Source of the DNA: Sphingoaurantiacus capsulatus
GTDB lineage: Bacteria; Pseudomonadota; Alphaproteobacteria; Sphingomonadales; Sphingomonadaceae
NCBI RefSeq assembly: GCF_042648405.1
Contig: NZ_JBHRXV010000011.1
Location: 682,001 to 746,000 of the forward strand
Direction: 5' to 3'
DNA length: 64,000 bases
The translations under genes were made by a program, and so were the position numbers. Positions 43,721 through 56,432 of this stretch are shown here, in pieces. A model generated the notes under the pieces. That model saw only the letters and a program-made list of their open reading frames with translations. It had not been told where the DNA came from and did not search any database. Positions within the stretch are counted from its first letter, which is position 1. Every line of letters starts with the position of its first letter.

Positions 43721-45046
43721 TTAACGAATCAGCTCATCCAGCAACGCTTCTTCATAGGCGCGGAAGTTGGATCGCTTGCCGGGATAGTCCGCCGGATTGG
43801 CGGCAGTGCCGGTGACCGCATAGACGTAGCCGCGCCCCCGCGCCGGGTCGATCCAGAGACCGCTCCATAGCCCATAGGCGTCGCCCATATGACCGAGCCA
43901 GCGCGGATCGCCGGCCACCGGCTGGTCGCCCCTCCCCACCATGCACTGCACCGACTGGCCGTAGCAGCGCATCAGCCCGCCATAGCTCTCGCCGGTCGCC
44001 CCCTGCCCGTCGCGCCAGACGGGGGTGAGCATCGCCCGCACCGTCTCCGCCTTCAGCAGCCGGACACCGTCGAGCTCGCCCTCATTGAGCAGCAACCGCG
44101 CCACCCGCCCGAGGTCACGCATCGAAATGCGCAGGCCGCCCTGCGGGCTGAACAGGGTGCCATTGTCGCCGGGCCGATAGCTGGCGACGTCGCAGGCCGC
44201 GTCAGGCGTCGGCAGCCGCACGAGGCAGGCCGGCGGCTTTCCCTTCAGATCATCGACCTGCACCACCCAGTCGGGGCTCGGCGTCCATTTCTCCTCGTCG
44301 GCACTCTTGCGGTAGAGCGCCCCGGCGCGCGCCAGCGCGGCGTCCGAACAGCCCGACCAGTTGAAGCAGGCGTCGAGCTTCAGCGGCCCGGTCACCAGCC
44401 GCCCGACCAGCCGGTCGAAGCGCTCGCCGGTCACCTTCTCCATCACCGTCGCCGCGACGCCGAAGTTGAGGTTGGTGTAGCTGAACACCGCCCCCGGCGG
44501 CGCCGCATGCCAGCTCTTGGCCGACAGCGACCCCTGCACCGTCGCGCCGAGCGGGAAGAAATAGCCGCCGTCGTCGAGCAGGCTCGACCGATGCGACAGC
44601 AGCAGCCGCAGGCTGATCGGCGCGTCGGGGTGCGCGGGGTTTCGGAACCGCCAGCCGAGATAGTCGGAGACGTCGCGGTCGAGATCGAGCCGCCCTTCCT
44701 CGACCAGCCGCAGCACGGCGAGCGTCGTCATGACCTTCGACACCGAGGCGACGCGCACCGGCGTGTCCACCGTCATCGCCCGCGCCGGATCGATCACCGC
44801 CAGCCCCCGCGCCTCAGCGCGCACCTCGCCGGTACGATCGACGACGACGGCGGCAAGCCCTGGCAGGCCGGGGCTCACGCCGGGCTGCCCGTCCACCAGC
44901 GCCTGCAGCGGGTCGCCACCCGCGACCCTCGGCGCACAACCGCTTGCGACCAGCGCGCCGGCCACCCACAGTGGCAGGATGAAGCAACGGGCGAGGCGGT
45001 GGATGACCGGACTGGCAATCGCGATCGTCGTCTTCGTGGCGATCAT
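43721..45046 (-). CDS. serine hydrolase of the beta-lactamase / penicillin-binding family, lipoprotein
   Basis: It encodes 441 residues. A lipobox, LVASGC, near residue 37 follows a hydrophobic stretch, so outer or inner membrane lipidation is expected. Catalytic motifs: SVSKVMTTLAVL (Ser-x-x-Lys, about residues 102-105), YTNLNFGVA (Tyr-x-Asn) and a glycine-containing C-terminal segment GLWIDPARGRGYVY. Acts on D-Ala peptides or esters; class C-like esterases share the fold. The only ATG before the lipobox is at 45046, so the start overlaps the divergent gene at 45003. Confidence 0.87.
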   Translation of the reverse strand: MIATKTTIAIASPVIHRLARCFILPLWVAGALVASGCAPRVAGGDPLQALVDGQPGVSPGLPGLAAVVVDRTGEVRAEARGLAVIDPARAMTVDTPVRVASVSKVMTTLAVLRLVEEGRLDLDRDVSDYLGWRFRNPAHPDAPISLRLLLSHRSSLLDDGGYFFPLGATVQGSLSAKSWHAAPPGAVFSYTNLNFGVAATVMEKVTGERFDRLVGRLVTGPLKLDACFNWSGCSDAALARAGALYRKSADEEKWTPSPDWVVQVDDLKGKPPACLVRLPTPDAACDVASYRPGDNGTLFSPQGGLRISMRDLGRVARLLLNEGELDGVRLLKAETVRAMLTPVWRDGQGATGESYGGLMRCYGQSVQCMVGRGDQPVAGDPRWLGHMGDAYGLWSGLWIDPARGRGYVYAVTGTAANPADYPGKRSNFRAYEEALLDELIR

Positions 45047-46046
45047 CCTGCTGCTCCCCCGGCTGCTCGACAGCCGCTACTATAGCGGGCCGGTCAGCGA
45101 TCACTACAACGGCCAGCGCTTCGTCAATCCGGGCGCTGCCGATGTCGTGCGAGGCCTAAGCGACGTGCTGCGCTGGCGGATGACCGCCGACCGCGCAGAA
45201 TGGCCGGCGACCGTCCCGGTCACGCCCGCCAAGCCCGCCGCGCGTGTCGAGGGCGATGCGATGGTCGCGACAGCCGTCGGCCACGCGACGGTGCTGGTGC
45301 AGACCGCCGGGCTCAATATCCTCACCGATCCGGTCTGGGCGGCGCGGGTCAGCCCGTTCAGCTCGCTCGGCCCGAAGCGCGTCCGCGCGCCGGGCGTGCG
45401 CCTTGAAGACCTGCCGAAGATCGACATCATCCTCGTCAGCCACAACCATTACGACCACCTGGACCTCGACACGCTGAAGAAGCTCTGGGCGCGCGACCGG
45501 CCGCTGATCGTTACCCCCTTGGGCAACGAAACCCTGCTGAAACGGCACGGCATCGACTCCGTTGCGCGCGACTGGGGCGAGAGCGTCACCGTGCGCGACG
45601 GCGTGAGCGTCACCGTCGAGCGCGTGCAGCATTGGTCCACCCGCTGGAATTACGACCGCAACCGCGCGCTCTGGGGCGGCTTCACCGTGACGACGCCGGG
45701 CGGCAATCTCTATTTCGCCGGCGACTGCGGCTACAGCGACGCCTTCACCGCCACCGGCGCCGCGCGCGGCCCCTATCGCCTCGCGCTGCTGCCGGTCGGC
45801 GCCTATGAGCCGCGCTGGTTCATGAAGCCGCAGCACATGAACCCGGCCGAGGCCGTCCAGTCCTTCGCCGACCTGCGCGCCGAAACCGCCGTCGGCATCC
45901 ACTGGGGCGTCTGGCAGCTCACCGACGAAGCTATTGACGCCCCGCGCGAGGACCTCGCGCACGCGCTCCGAGAGGCAGGGATCGCATCGGGCCGCTTCGT
46001 CGCGTTGGAGCCCGGCGAGCGGATGGAAATTCCGGCACTTCCTTAG
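45003..46046 (+). CDS. metallo-beta-lactamase-fold hydrolase (NAPE-PLD/UlaG-like), membrane-anchored
   Basis: It encodes 347 residues from the ATG at 45003 (GAGG six bases upstream); 44979 is an alternative. The N-terminal helix MTGLAIAIVVFVAIILLLPRLL anchors it. Zinc ligands: VGHATVLVQ, LVSHNHYDHLD (H-x-H-x-D-H), FAGDCGYSD (Asp) and IHWGVWQL (His). Arrangement and sequence FTVTTPGGNLYFAGDCGY are those of N-acyl-phosphatidylethanolamine phospholipase D-like proteins. Possible phospholipase or lactonase activity. The start overlaps the divergent serine hydrolase start by 44 bases. Confidence 0.9.
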   Translation: MTGLAIAIVVFVAIILLLPRLLDSRYYSGPVSDHYNGQRFVNPGAADVVRGLSDVLRWRMTADRAEWPATVPVTPAKPAARVEGDAMVATAVGHATVLVQTAGLNILTDPVWAARVSPFSSLGPKRVRAPGVRLEDLPKIDIILVSHNHYDHLDLDTLKKLWARDRPLIVTPLGNETLLKRHGIDSVARDWGESVTVRDGVSVTVERVQHWSTRWNYDRNRALWGGFTVTTPGGNLYFAGDCGYSDAFTATGAARGPYRLALLPVGAYEPRWFMKPQHMNPAEAVQSFADLRAETAVGIHWGVWQLTDEAIDAPREDLAHALREAGIASGRFVALEPGERMEIPALP

Positions 46047-46107
46047 CGATTGTGCGTCAACCAGCGCACTGCCATAGATGCCGCCTGACCGTCGTGAAGA
46101 GGGGCGA

Positions 46108-46827
46108 ATGGACATCGACGTTCGGTATACCGACGGCCAGTATCTGGCGCAGACGGGCAACTGGCATGAGGATGATGCGCGCTGGAAGGCCCGCCACATC
46201 CTGTCGCTGATCGGCGGCGCCGGGCTTGCGCCACACTCCGTCGTCGACATCGGCTGCGGTACGGGTGGCGTGCTCGCCAACCTGCAGTCGATGATGTCGC
46301 AGGAGGTCGAGTTCACCGGCTACGAGATCGCCGCTCCGGCCTTCGCCGTCGCCGAGGCGCGCAGCAACCCGCACCTGCGCTTCATCAACGGCAGCGCGCT
46401 CGAGGATGACGCCGCGCCGCTCTACGACCTTGCCATCGTGATGGATGTCTTCGAGCATGTGCCCGACTACCTCGGCTTCATTGCCGGTATCCGGCGACTG
46501 GCGAAGGCGTTCGTCTTCCACGTCCCGCTCGACATCTCGATCCGGTCGCTGATCAACGAGTGGCCGATGGAAGCGCGCCGGACGGTCGGCCACATCCATT
46601 ATTTCACCACCCCGACGGCCAAGGCGACGATCGCGGAGAGCGGTTACCGCATCGACCGGGCGTTCCACACGCACGCGATCATGCATCCGCCGCCGCAGGG
46701 CTGGAAGATGAAGCTGCGCCGCTGGCCGCACAAACTGCTGTTCAGCTACAATACCGACCTGTGCGCCAAGGTGCTGGGGGGCTGCTCGCTGATGGTGCTG
46801 GCAACCCCCGTCGCCGACGAAGGCTAG
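46108..46827 (+). CDS. class I SAM-dependent methyltransferase
   Basis: It encodes 239 residues from the ATG at 46108, with GAGGGG upstream; an earlier in-frame ATG lacks a ribosome site. Motif I SVVDIGCGTGGVLANL (about 54-69), then FTGYEIAAPAF (acidic loop) and LAIVMDVFEHVPDYLGFI show a Methyltransf_11-type fold. The end of the protein is basic (WKMKLRRWPHKLLF). 'MDIDVRYTDGQYLAQTGNWHEDDARWKA' resembles sugar/glycolipid methyltransferases. It is outside the polysaccharide operon but could modify the same polymer. Short gap to the preceding hydrolase gene. Confidence 0.88.
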   Translation: MDIDVRYTDGQYLAQTGNWHEDDARWKARHILSLIGGAGLAPHSVVDIGCGTGGVLANLQSMMSQEVEFTGYEIAAPAFAVAEARSNPHLRFINGSALEDDAAPLYDLAIVMDVFEHVPDYLGFIAGIRRLAKAFVFHVPLDISIRSLINEWPMEARRTVGHIHYFTTPTAKATIAESGYRIDRAFHTHAIMHPPPQGWKMKLRRWPHKLLFSYNTDLCAKVLGGCSLMVLATPVADEG

Positions 46828-46831
46828 CGAC

Positions 46832-47227
46832 TCAGCCCACCGCCCCGCCGATCCGGAACGCGCAGAGCTTGTTACCGTCAGGGTCGCGGAAATAGGCGGC
46901 GTAGAAGGCACCTGGCCCCTCGTCGCCTCGCACGCCCGGCGCGCCTTCGTCCTGCCCGCCGAGCGAGATCGCCTTGGCGTGAATCGCATCGACCAGCGCC
47001 CGGCTGTCGACGTGCAGCGCCACCATCGTGCCGTTGCCCGCCGTCGCCCGCTCCTGATTGTAGGGCGTGGTCACGCCAAGGTGCGGTGCCGATTCGGCAT
47101 CGCGGCCCCAGACGGTGCAGCCCGGAAACTCCATGACCCGCTTGCTGCCCGTGACAGCGAACAGCTTGTCGTAGAAGGCGTTGGCGCGGTCGTTGTCGTT
47201 GGTCCCCAGCAGCACGTAACCGATCAT
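46832..47227 (-). CDS. VOC-family (glyoxalase/bleomycin-resistance fold) protein
   Basis: It encodes 131 residues with GGGAGG upstream of the ATG. Two beta-alpha-beta-beta-beta modules: MIGYVLLGTNDNDRANAFYDKLFAV...KRVMEFPGCTVWGR and GTMVALHVDSRALVDAIHAKAISLGGQDEGAP...FYAAYFRDPDGNKLCAFRIG. 'YFRDPDGNKL' is the standard VOC closing motif with the metal-ligand region. The actual reaction (isomerase, dioxygenase or antibiotic binding) cannot be told. Convergent with the methyltransferase gene, four bases apart. Confidence 0.9.
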   Translation of the reverse strand: MIGYVLLGTNDNDRANAFYDKLFAVTGSKRVMEFPGCTVWGRDAESAPHLGVTTPYNQERATAGNGTMVALHVDSRALVDAIHAKAISLGGQDEGAPGVRGDEGPGAFYAAYFRDPDGNKLCAFRIGGAVG

Positions 47228-47307
47228 CTGAACCTCCCCGAAATTTGCTTTGTCGAAAGCCGATGCTAGCGCTGGAACAAATCGTGTCCAGTCGCCATAT
47301 TGAGCGC

Positions 47308-49512
<2,205 letters not shown>

Positions 49513-49582
49513 GATGGCTGTCACACCATTTTAACCGACTCATGGTCTAGGCTTCCAAAGCACACGGTGAGGGGAGTTTTCC

Positions 49583-49693
49583 GTGGACCAGTGTCTGTAC
49601 ATGCGCTTCATGGGCTGGGCGATGCGGAGCGGCTACCGCCGCCCGAAGCCGCCGCTGCACTCGCGCCTGCGCGGGATGTTCAGCTTCCTCTAG
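49583..49693 (+). CDS. possible 36-residue protein
   Basis: GTG at 49583 with GGGGAG six bases upstream; it encodes 36 residues starting MDQCLYMRFMGWAMRSGYRR and ending in LRGMFSFL. Basic and hydrophobic, without a clear transmembrane segment. It lies 70 bases after uvrB. The good ribosome site is the only support, and it may be spurious. Confidence 0.35.
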   Translation: MDQCLYMRFMGWAMRSGYRRPKPPLHSRLRGMFSFL

Positions 49694-49703
49694 GAGGCTA
49701 TCG

Positions 49704-50030
49704 CTAGCCGAGGACGGCGCAGCCGATCCCGGCGCGCGTCAGCACGCCAAGCAACTCCGGATCGCCGCTCCGGCGCACATGCTCCGCCAGTTCGCGCACC
49801 GTCATCTTGCGCAGATCGCGCCCGTCGCGCGACAGGCCCGTCACCAGATCAGCCAGCGTCTTCAGCTGCCGGTTCGACAGCCGGTCCTCCAGCTCGTCGC
49901 CGACACAGGTTGCGGTCGAGCGGTCGAAGCCATAATCCATCAGCCGCTGCGCGATGCGATGCTCAGGTCGCGCGCAGGCGGCGATGACGGCGACGAGCGC
50001 CAGCGGCAGGATCCAGTTACGGTGCTTCAT
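49704..50030 (-). CDS. small lipoprotein of unknown function
   Basis: It encodes 108 residues from the ATG at 50030. The signal peptide MKHRNWILPLALVAVIAAC has a lipobox (VIAAC). The mature part is helical: IAQRLMDYGFDRSTATCVGDELEDRLSNRQLKTLADLVTGLSR, ending with Cys-containing GIGCAVLG. Two mature cysteines may pair. Sphingomonads commonly have such small lipoproteins; the function is unknown. Converges with the GTG-start frame at 49583. Confidence 0.75.
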   Translation of the reverse strand: MKHRNWILPLALVAVIAACARPEHRIAQRLMDYGFDRSTATCVGDELEDRLSNRQLKTLADLVTGLSRDGRDLRKMTVRELAEHVRRSGDPELLGVLTRAGIGCAVLG

Positions 50031-50093
50031 ACCCACGAGCTTTAGCCCCGCCGCCTGAACGCAGGCTGACGGGCGGGCGGCGTCTCGCTAGAA

Positions 50094-51323
50094 ATGCCGG
50101 CGATGCCGCTGCCACCCGCCACCGCCTACCGCCCCACCCTGGTGCGGCACGCCAATGCGGCGCTTCCCAAACTCTGGGACAAGCGCTGGCTGCCCCCGCC
50201 CGATTTGCTGGAAGAGACGCTCGACCGGCAGGCGATGCAGGCGACCGGTCTTTGCGATTTCGGCGACCCATGGTTCCGCGGCCCGCTGCGCGTGCTGCTG
50301 CCGGCGCTGCGCGAGGAGGCGCGGCTCAATGCGATGGGCCGGCTGATCGCGCACGGCTCGCTGCTGAAAATGCTAAAGGAGCGGCTAAGGGCGCAGGCGT
50401 GGTTCACGGCCCATCCCGACATCCGCGAGCGCCCCCTGCCCGCGCCGGTGGTGATCGTCGGGCCGATGCGTTCCGGCACCACCCGCCTCCACCGCCTGCT
50501 CGCCACCGATGACCGCTTCGCGCATCTGCGGCTCTACGAAGCGATGTGCCCGGTACCGCCGCGCGGACGCGATACCCGCGCGCTGCAAACGGCGTTCGGG
50601 CTGAAAGCGATCAACTGGATCAATCCCGCCAACGCCGCCGTCCACCCGACCGGCCCGCACCAGGCCGACGAGGAACTCGGCCTGCTCGAGAACAGCGCGT
50701 GGGGCGCGCAGATCGAGGCGCAGCGTCGGGTGCCCGGCTACGCGCGCTGGTGCGAGGCGCAGGACGCAACTCCTGCCTACCGCCACATGGCCGACCTGCT
50801 GCGCCTGACCGGCTGGCGGCGCGGTGACAATCCGGCAACGCCGTGGCTGCTGAAGACGCCGCAGCACATGCAGGACCTGCCTGCGCTGCTCGCTGTCTTC
50901 CCCGACGCCCGGCTGATCTTCACGCACCGCGACCCGGCCAGTGTCGTCGGCTCGGCGGCGTCACTCGCGTGGCACCAGATGGTGGTGCAGAGCGACGAGG
51001 TCGATGCGCACTGGGTCGGCGCCGAATGGCTGCACAAGACCGCGCATCGCATCGAGAAGACGCTGGCAGTGCGTGCGGCATTGCCTGCCGCCCGGCAACT
51101 CGACCTGACGTTCGACGAGATGAACCGCGACTGGCGCGGCACGATCCGGCGCGTCTATGCCTTTCTCGGCCTCGATCTTGAACCGGCGCTCCCGGCAATG
51201 GAAACCTATCTCACCCGCGAGAATCGCCACGCCGCGCACCGCTACGACCTCGCCGACTTCGGCCTGAACGCCGACGCCATCCGCGAGCGGTTCAGCAGCT
51301 ACAGCGCGCGCTTCCTCGCCTGA
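50094..51323 (+). CDS. PAPS-dependent sulfotransferase family protein
   Basis: It encodes 409 residues; a second ATG three codons later is possible. The 5'-phosphosulfate loop is VVIVGPMRSGTTRLHRLL (about 122-139) and the 3'-phosphate region is RLIFTHRDPASVVGSAASLAWHQ (about 281-303), with LLKTPQHM between. This is the Sulfotransfer_3 / bacterial aryl-type layout; the N-terminal 100 residues are helical. It transfers sulfate from PAPS to a hydroxyl. Its 3' end overlaps the convergent crtW by 25 bases, so a carotenoid acceptor is conceivable. Confidence 0.85.
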   Translation: MPAMPLPPATAYRPTLVRHANAALPKLWDKRWLPPPDLLEETLDRQAMQATGLCDFGDPWFRGPLRVLLPALREEARLNAMGRLIAHGSLLKMLKERLRAQAWFTAHPDIRERPLPAPVVIVGPMRSGTTRLHRLLATDDRFAHLRLYEAMCPVPPRGRDTRALQTAFGLKAINWINPANAAVHPTGPHQADEELGLLENSAWGAQIEAQRRVPGYARWCEAQDATPAYRHMADLLRLTGWRRGDNPATPWLLKTPQHMQDLPALLAVFPDARLIFTHRDPASVVGSAASLAWHQMVVQSDEVDAHWVGAEWLHKTAHRIEKTLAVRAALPAARQLDLTFDEMNRDWRGTIRRVYAFLGLDLEPALPAMETYLTRENRHAAHRYDLADFGLNADAIRERFSSYSARFLA

Positions 51324-52015
51324 GGCAGCGCCCACCACGGCAGCGCCGGGTGGAGGTGATGCTCATGGTGGAAGCCGCCGAAGTGGAAGCAGGTGACCAG
51401 CGACCCGCCCCAGCCGAACCCGTTGCTGCGCGCATTGTGATGGTCGGCGAAGGCGCGGTCGTCGTGGCGATGCGGCAGCCAGGTGCCGAACAGGAACAGC
51501 TGCACCGACGATAGCAGCGCCGGCACCGCCCAGAACACGACGATGTTGAGCAGCGACGCCCCGAGCAGCAGGTAGGCGACCGCCGCCACGGTGATCCGCA
51601 GCAACTGCCCGTGCGTGTAATAGCCGCTGAAGAAATGCACATACCAGCGCACGAACGCCCGCGGGTCGCGCGCGTCGAAGTCGGGGTCGTCGGCGGTGCC
51701 CGGAAAGCGATGATGCAGATGATGGTTCGCCGCCAGCCCGCGATAGCCGAAGCAGGCGTAGAGCGCCGCGCACACCATGCCCACCGCCGCATTGAGCCGC
51801 GGCCGTCCCGGCGCGAAGCTGCCGTGGATGCAATCGTGCATCACGATGAACAGCCCCGCCGACAGCCAAGTCTGCGCCAGCACCGCCGCCACGACCAATG
51901 CGACATTGCCCGGCAGTGGGTAGAAAAAGATCCCGCCCACATGCAGCGTCGCCCACGCGGCGAGGATCATCGCCGCGAGCGTCACGCTGGTGATCGTCTG
52001 CCGACGCGCGGTCAT
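51299..52015 (-). CDS. crtW: beta-carotene 4-ketolase
   Basis: It encodes 238 residues. A membrane di-iron desaturase-fold enzyme that adds keto groups to the C4 positions of beta-ionone rings. His boxes: IVMHDCIHGSFAPG (about 57-70), AANHHLHHRFPGT and FHHEHHLHPALPWWALP near the C-terminus. FGTWLPHRHDD is specific to the CrtW ketolase family rather than fatty-acid desaturases. Four hydrophobic segments. Starts 53 bases from the divergent crtZ, so both may share a regulatory region; the 3' end overlaps the sulfotransferase gene antisense. Confidence 0.93.
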   Translation of the reverse strand: MTARRQTITSVTLAAMILAAWATLHVGGIFFYPLPGNVALVVAAVLAQTWLSAGLFIVMHDCIHGSFAPGRPRLNAAVGMVCAALYACFGYRGLAANHHLHHRFPGTADDPDFDARDPRAFVRWYVHFFSGYYTHGQLLRITVAAVAYLLLGASLLNIVVFWAVPALLSSVQLFLFGTWLPHRHDDRAFADHHNARSNGFGWGGSLVTCFHFGGFHHEHHLHPALPWWALPQARKRAL

Positions 52016-52068
52016 GCCGCTTCGCTACGCCCGGTGCATGGCAAAGGGAAGCGCGCTATATCGCCCCG

Positions 52069-52581
52069 ATGAGCCTCGGCACCGGCCTCCTGATCCTGAT
52101 CGTCACCATCGCCGCGATGGAGGTGTTCGCCTATGCGATGCACCGCTGGGTGATGCACGGCTTCCTGTGGGTGCTGCACGAATCGCACCACCGCCCGCGC
52201 GACGGCTGGTTCGAGGCGAACGACTGGTTCGCGGTGATCTTCGCGCTGCCGTCGGTGGCGCTGATCTTCATGGGCACCCAAGGCGGCTTCCCGCCCGCCG
52301 TCGCCTGGGTCGGCGCCGGCATCGCCGCCTACGGCATGATCTATTTCGGCTTCCACGACATCATCGTGCACCGCCGGCTGAAGCATGGCTGGCGACCGAA
52401 AGGCGCCTACATGCGCCGTATCGTGCAGGCCCACCGCCTCCACCATGCCGCCGAGACCAAGCACGGCACCGTGTCGTTCGGCTTCCTCTATGCCCCGCCG
52501 GTGCGCCGGCTGAAGGCCGAACTGGCGGCCAACGAACAGGTCCGCCTCAGGGCATCGTCCACAGCCCGTCGCGCGCGGTAG
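52069..52581 (+). CDS. crtZ: beta-carotene 3-hydroxylase
   Basis: It encodes 170 residues. A di-iron membrane hydroxylase putting OH at C3 and C3' of beta-carotene (zeaxanthin) or of canthaxanthin (astaxanthin). His motifs: YAMHRWVMHGFLWVLHESHH (about 22-41), GFHDIIVHRRLKHGW and IVQAHRLHHAAETKHG. Length is standard for CrtZ. Divergent from crtW. The last 35 bases overlap the end of crtB on the other strand; the resulting C-terminus (RASSTARRAR) is probably not conserved. Confidence 0.95.
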   Translation: MSLGTGLLILIVTIAAMEVFAYAMHRWVMHGFLWVLHESHHRPRDGWFEANDWFAVIFALPSVALIFMGTQGGFPPAVAWVGAGIAAYGMIYFGFHDIIVHRRLKHGWRPKGAYMRRIVQAHRLHHAAETKHGTVSFGFLYAPPVRRLKAELAANEQVRLRASSTARRAR

Positions 52582-53491
52582 GATCGGCGTAGAGCCCGTG
52601 CCGCGCCATGGCCTGGGGCAAGGCCTTCGCCACCGCCGCCAGCTTCGCCGCCTTCGGGGTCGAGACGCGCGTGCGCCAGGCGTCGGGGCCGAGGTGCCTG
52701 ACCTCGCGGCCGATCCCGGCATAGATGTCCGCCGCCGACAGCACCGCCCAGGCCGAGCGGAAGGACAGCGCCGGTGTGCCGTAGCGCGCCGACAGCGCAT
52801 AGCGCTCCGCCTCCCCCACCATGCGCGCGACCACGTCGGCGAGTTCGCGGGCGAACATCGGTTTGTCGAACTCGCCCGGCGGGATATCGGCCGCGGTCAG
52901 CCAGTCGTCGGGCAGATAGCAGCGGCCGATGCGGGCATCGTCATGGATGTCGCGGACGATGTTGTTGAGCTGGAAGGCGATGCCGAGGTCGGACGCGCGG
53001 TCGAGCGTCGGCCGGTCGTCGGGGTCGACACCCATCACGATCGCCATCATCACCCCGACGACGCCGGCGACATGGTAGCAATAGTCGAGCGTGTCCTCGA
53101 ACGAGCGATAGGTACGGTCGCGCGCGTCCATCGCGAAGCCAGCGATCAGCTCCAGCGGATAGCGCGCCGGCATTCGCGTCGCCTTCGTCACCTGCCCCAG
53201 CGCATCGAACGGCCAGTCGCCGGTCTCCTCGCCCGCGATGGCGCGGCGGGTCAGGCCTTCGATATTGGCCAGCCGCGTGTCGATATCGTCGGTCGGCTCG
53301 ACATGGCCGTGCCCGCCGATCTGCGCGTCGATGACATCGTCGCAGTGCCGGCACCAGGCATAGAGCAGCCACGCCCGCTCGCGCGTCTCGCGGTCGAACA
53401 GCGACGACGCGAGCGCGAAGCTCTTCGACCCCTTGGCGATGGCGGCGCGGCTCTTGTGGACGAGGTGATGGTCGGGTTGCCGGGGGCTCAT
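52547..53491 (-). CDS. crtB: phytoene synthase
   Basis: It encodes 314 residues. It condenses two geranylgeranyl diphosphates to phytoene. The substrate-Mg motifs are WCRHCDDVID (DDxxD-type, about residues 46-55) and IAFQLNNIVRDIHDDA (NxxxD region, about 172-187). SKSFALASSLFD and RCYLPDDWL are typical. Cytoplasmic membrane-associated. A hairpin repeat of 101 bases separates it from crtI. No geranylgeranyl diphosphate synthase gene (crtE) is in the window. Confidence 0.96.
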   Translation of the reverse strand: MSPRQPDHHLVHKSRAAIAKGSKSFALASSLFDRETRERAWLLYAWCRHCDDVIDAQIGGHGHVEPTDDIDTRLANIEGLTRRAIAGEETGDWPFDALGQVTKATRMPARYPLELIAGFAMDARDRTYRSFEDTLDYCYHVAGVVGVMMAIVMGVDPDDRPTLDRASDLGIAFQLNNIVRDIHDDARIGRCYLPDDWLTAADIPPGEFDKPMFARELADVVARMVGEAERYALSARYGTPALSFRSAWAVLSAADIYAGIGREVRHLGPDAWRTRVSTPKAAKLAAVAKALPQAMARHGLYADPTARDGLWTMP

Positions 53492-53532
53492 GAGCGAGAC
53501 AGTCCGTTGGGAAGACGGGGTTCCCCTATTTC

Positions 53533-53633
53533 GTCGTCCCCGCGAAGGCGGTGATCCAGTCCACCTGCGAAGACTCGCCGGCTACCGTCGGCACCTTTGC
53601 TTCGGACTGGGTCCCCGCCTTCGCGGGGATGAC
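53533..53633. repeat. hairpin repeat between crtI and crtB
   Basis: CCCCGC-GAAG variant; GTCGTCCCCGCGAAGG on the left and CCCCGCCTTCGCGGGGATGAC on the right, left arm slightly degenerate. It lies inside the probable crtY-crtI-crtB transcript. Confidence 0.75.
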
Positions 53634-53645
53634 GGCAGGAGGCGC

Positions 53646-55116
<1,471 letters not shown>

Positions 55117-55124
<8 letters not shown>

Positions 55125-56271
55125 GCGGCTTTTCCTTCATCACTTTCAACGCCCGCTTGATCGGCACCGGCGGCTTGCCGATCAGAATGAAGGCCTTGTC
55201 GAGCAGGGTCGTGGTGCCGGCGTAGAAACGCGAGATCAGCGCCGCATCCAGCCGGTAGAAGCGTTCGAGCACCTTGTAGCGCTGTCCCGGCTCGGCGGCG
55301 AGGAAGAACATGCGGTTGAGCATCCGGTAGAAGCCGCGCTTCTTCCACGCCGTCTCCGCATATTGGCGCAGATCGGCATGGATGTTGGCCGAGGTGAGAT
55401 TGCGGATCGCGGCGATCCGGTCGGCGACGCGCACGGCATCGGGGAAGCTGTAGCCGGTGGTCGGGTGAAACAGCCCGGCGCGCAGCCCCACACGCGGCAC
55501 ACCCGCGTCGCCCGCATCGAGGAAAGCCTTGATGTCGCCGCCGAGCGCGATCGGCAGCACCCCCTGCTCCTCGCGGATCACCCGCGCGATCTTCCAGCCG
55601 CGCTTCGCCGCCTGCTCGGCGATGCGGGTGCGCAGCCGCTCGACGTCGAGCGCCGGGCCATCGGCGTAATAGGTGTCCTCGATCAGGAGGTCGCGGTTGC
55701 CGAAGGGCAGCAGGTAGACGAAGCGATAGCCGTCGTCCTGCGCCACCGTCGCGTCCATGATCATCGGATAGGCGAGCCCGTGCGGCGCCTCCAGCTCGAC
55801 ATGCTGACCGACGAACTTCTGCCAGCGCAGGTCGAGATGCTGGCTCTCGACCGCGCCACGCGCGTCGATCACCGCCTTCGCCTTCAATTCGGTACCGTCG
55901 TCGAGCGTCACGCCGGTCGGCGTCACCGCCGTCGCGGTACGGCCGAGGAACAGCCGCTCGGGCCGGATCACCCCGCGCACCTCGCCGTCGAGCCGCTCGC
56001 TGGTCGCGCTGGCGTAGCCGAGGCCGAGCGTGCGGCGGAATTTCGGGAAGGCGACGCTATAGGCCCGCCACTGCTTCACATACAGCCGCGCCGTCCACGC
56101 CCGCTGCGCGCTGCGCAGATCCTTGTCGAACGACGACCAGGTGTGGTTGCCGCCGATCCGGTCGCTCGCCTCGACGATGCCGACGCGCAGCTCGGGCCGC
56201 ACCTTCGCCAGCTTCAGCGCGATAAGCCCGCTGGCGAGCCCGCCGCCGACGAGGATGAGATCGAGGTCCAC
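55117..56271 (-). CDS. crtY: lycopene beta-cyclase
   Basis: It encodes 384 residues from the GTG at 56271, placed directly before the FAD motif DLILVGGGLASGLIALKL; the frame is open further upstream through repeat DNA, which is rejected. It closes both rings of lycopene to beta-carotene. GNHTWSSFD is the CrtY-type signature after the dinucleotide fold; YVFYLLPF-like 'RFVYLLPFGNRDLLIEDTYYA' and GVPRVGLRAGLFHPTTGYSFPDAV follow. First gene of crtY-crtI-crtB. The start codon and ribosome site are weak, so the N-terminus is uncertain. Confidence 0.93.
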
Positions 56272-56356
56272 GGCCAATGGCTTAGCGCACTGGCTGCAAC
56301 CCCTGCCACCCAATTCCGCTTCATCCGGATTTAGGGGAGCCCCAACCCTCTCCGCT

Positions 56357-56376
56357 CCCCCTGAGCTCGTCGAAGG
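56357..56376. repeat. solo half of the second repeat motif
   Basis: CCCCTGAGCTCGTCGAAGGG, the same motif that forms inner arms at 10.6, 12.4 and 15.4 kb, here without a partner. Located just before the crtY coding region. Confidence 0.55.
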
Positions 56377-56432
56377 GTGTGAGCGCGGATAGGGCGTTGC
56401 AGGCATGGGTGCGGAGGCGATAGGCTCAGTCG

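Noticed and set aside
47260..47300. possible LexA box before uvrB (GAAC-N7-GTCC)
   Set aside because: The second half-site does not match GAAC and the reverse orientation gives nothing better.
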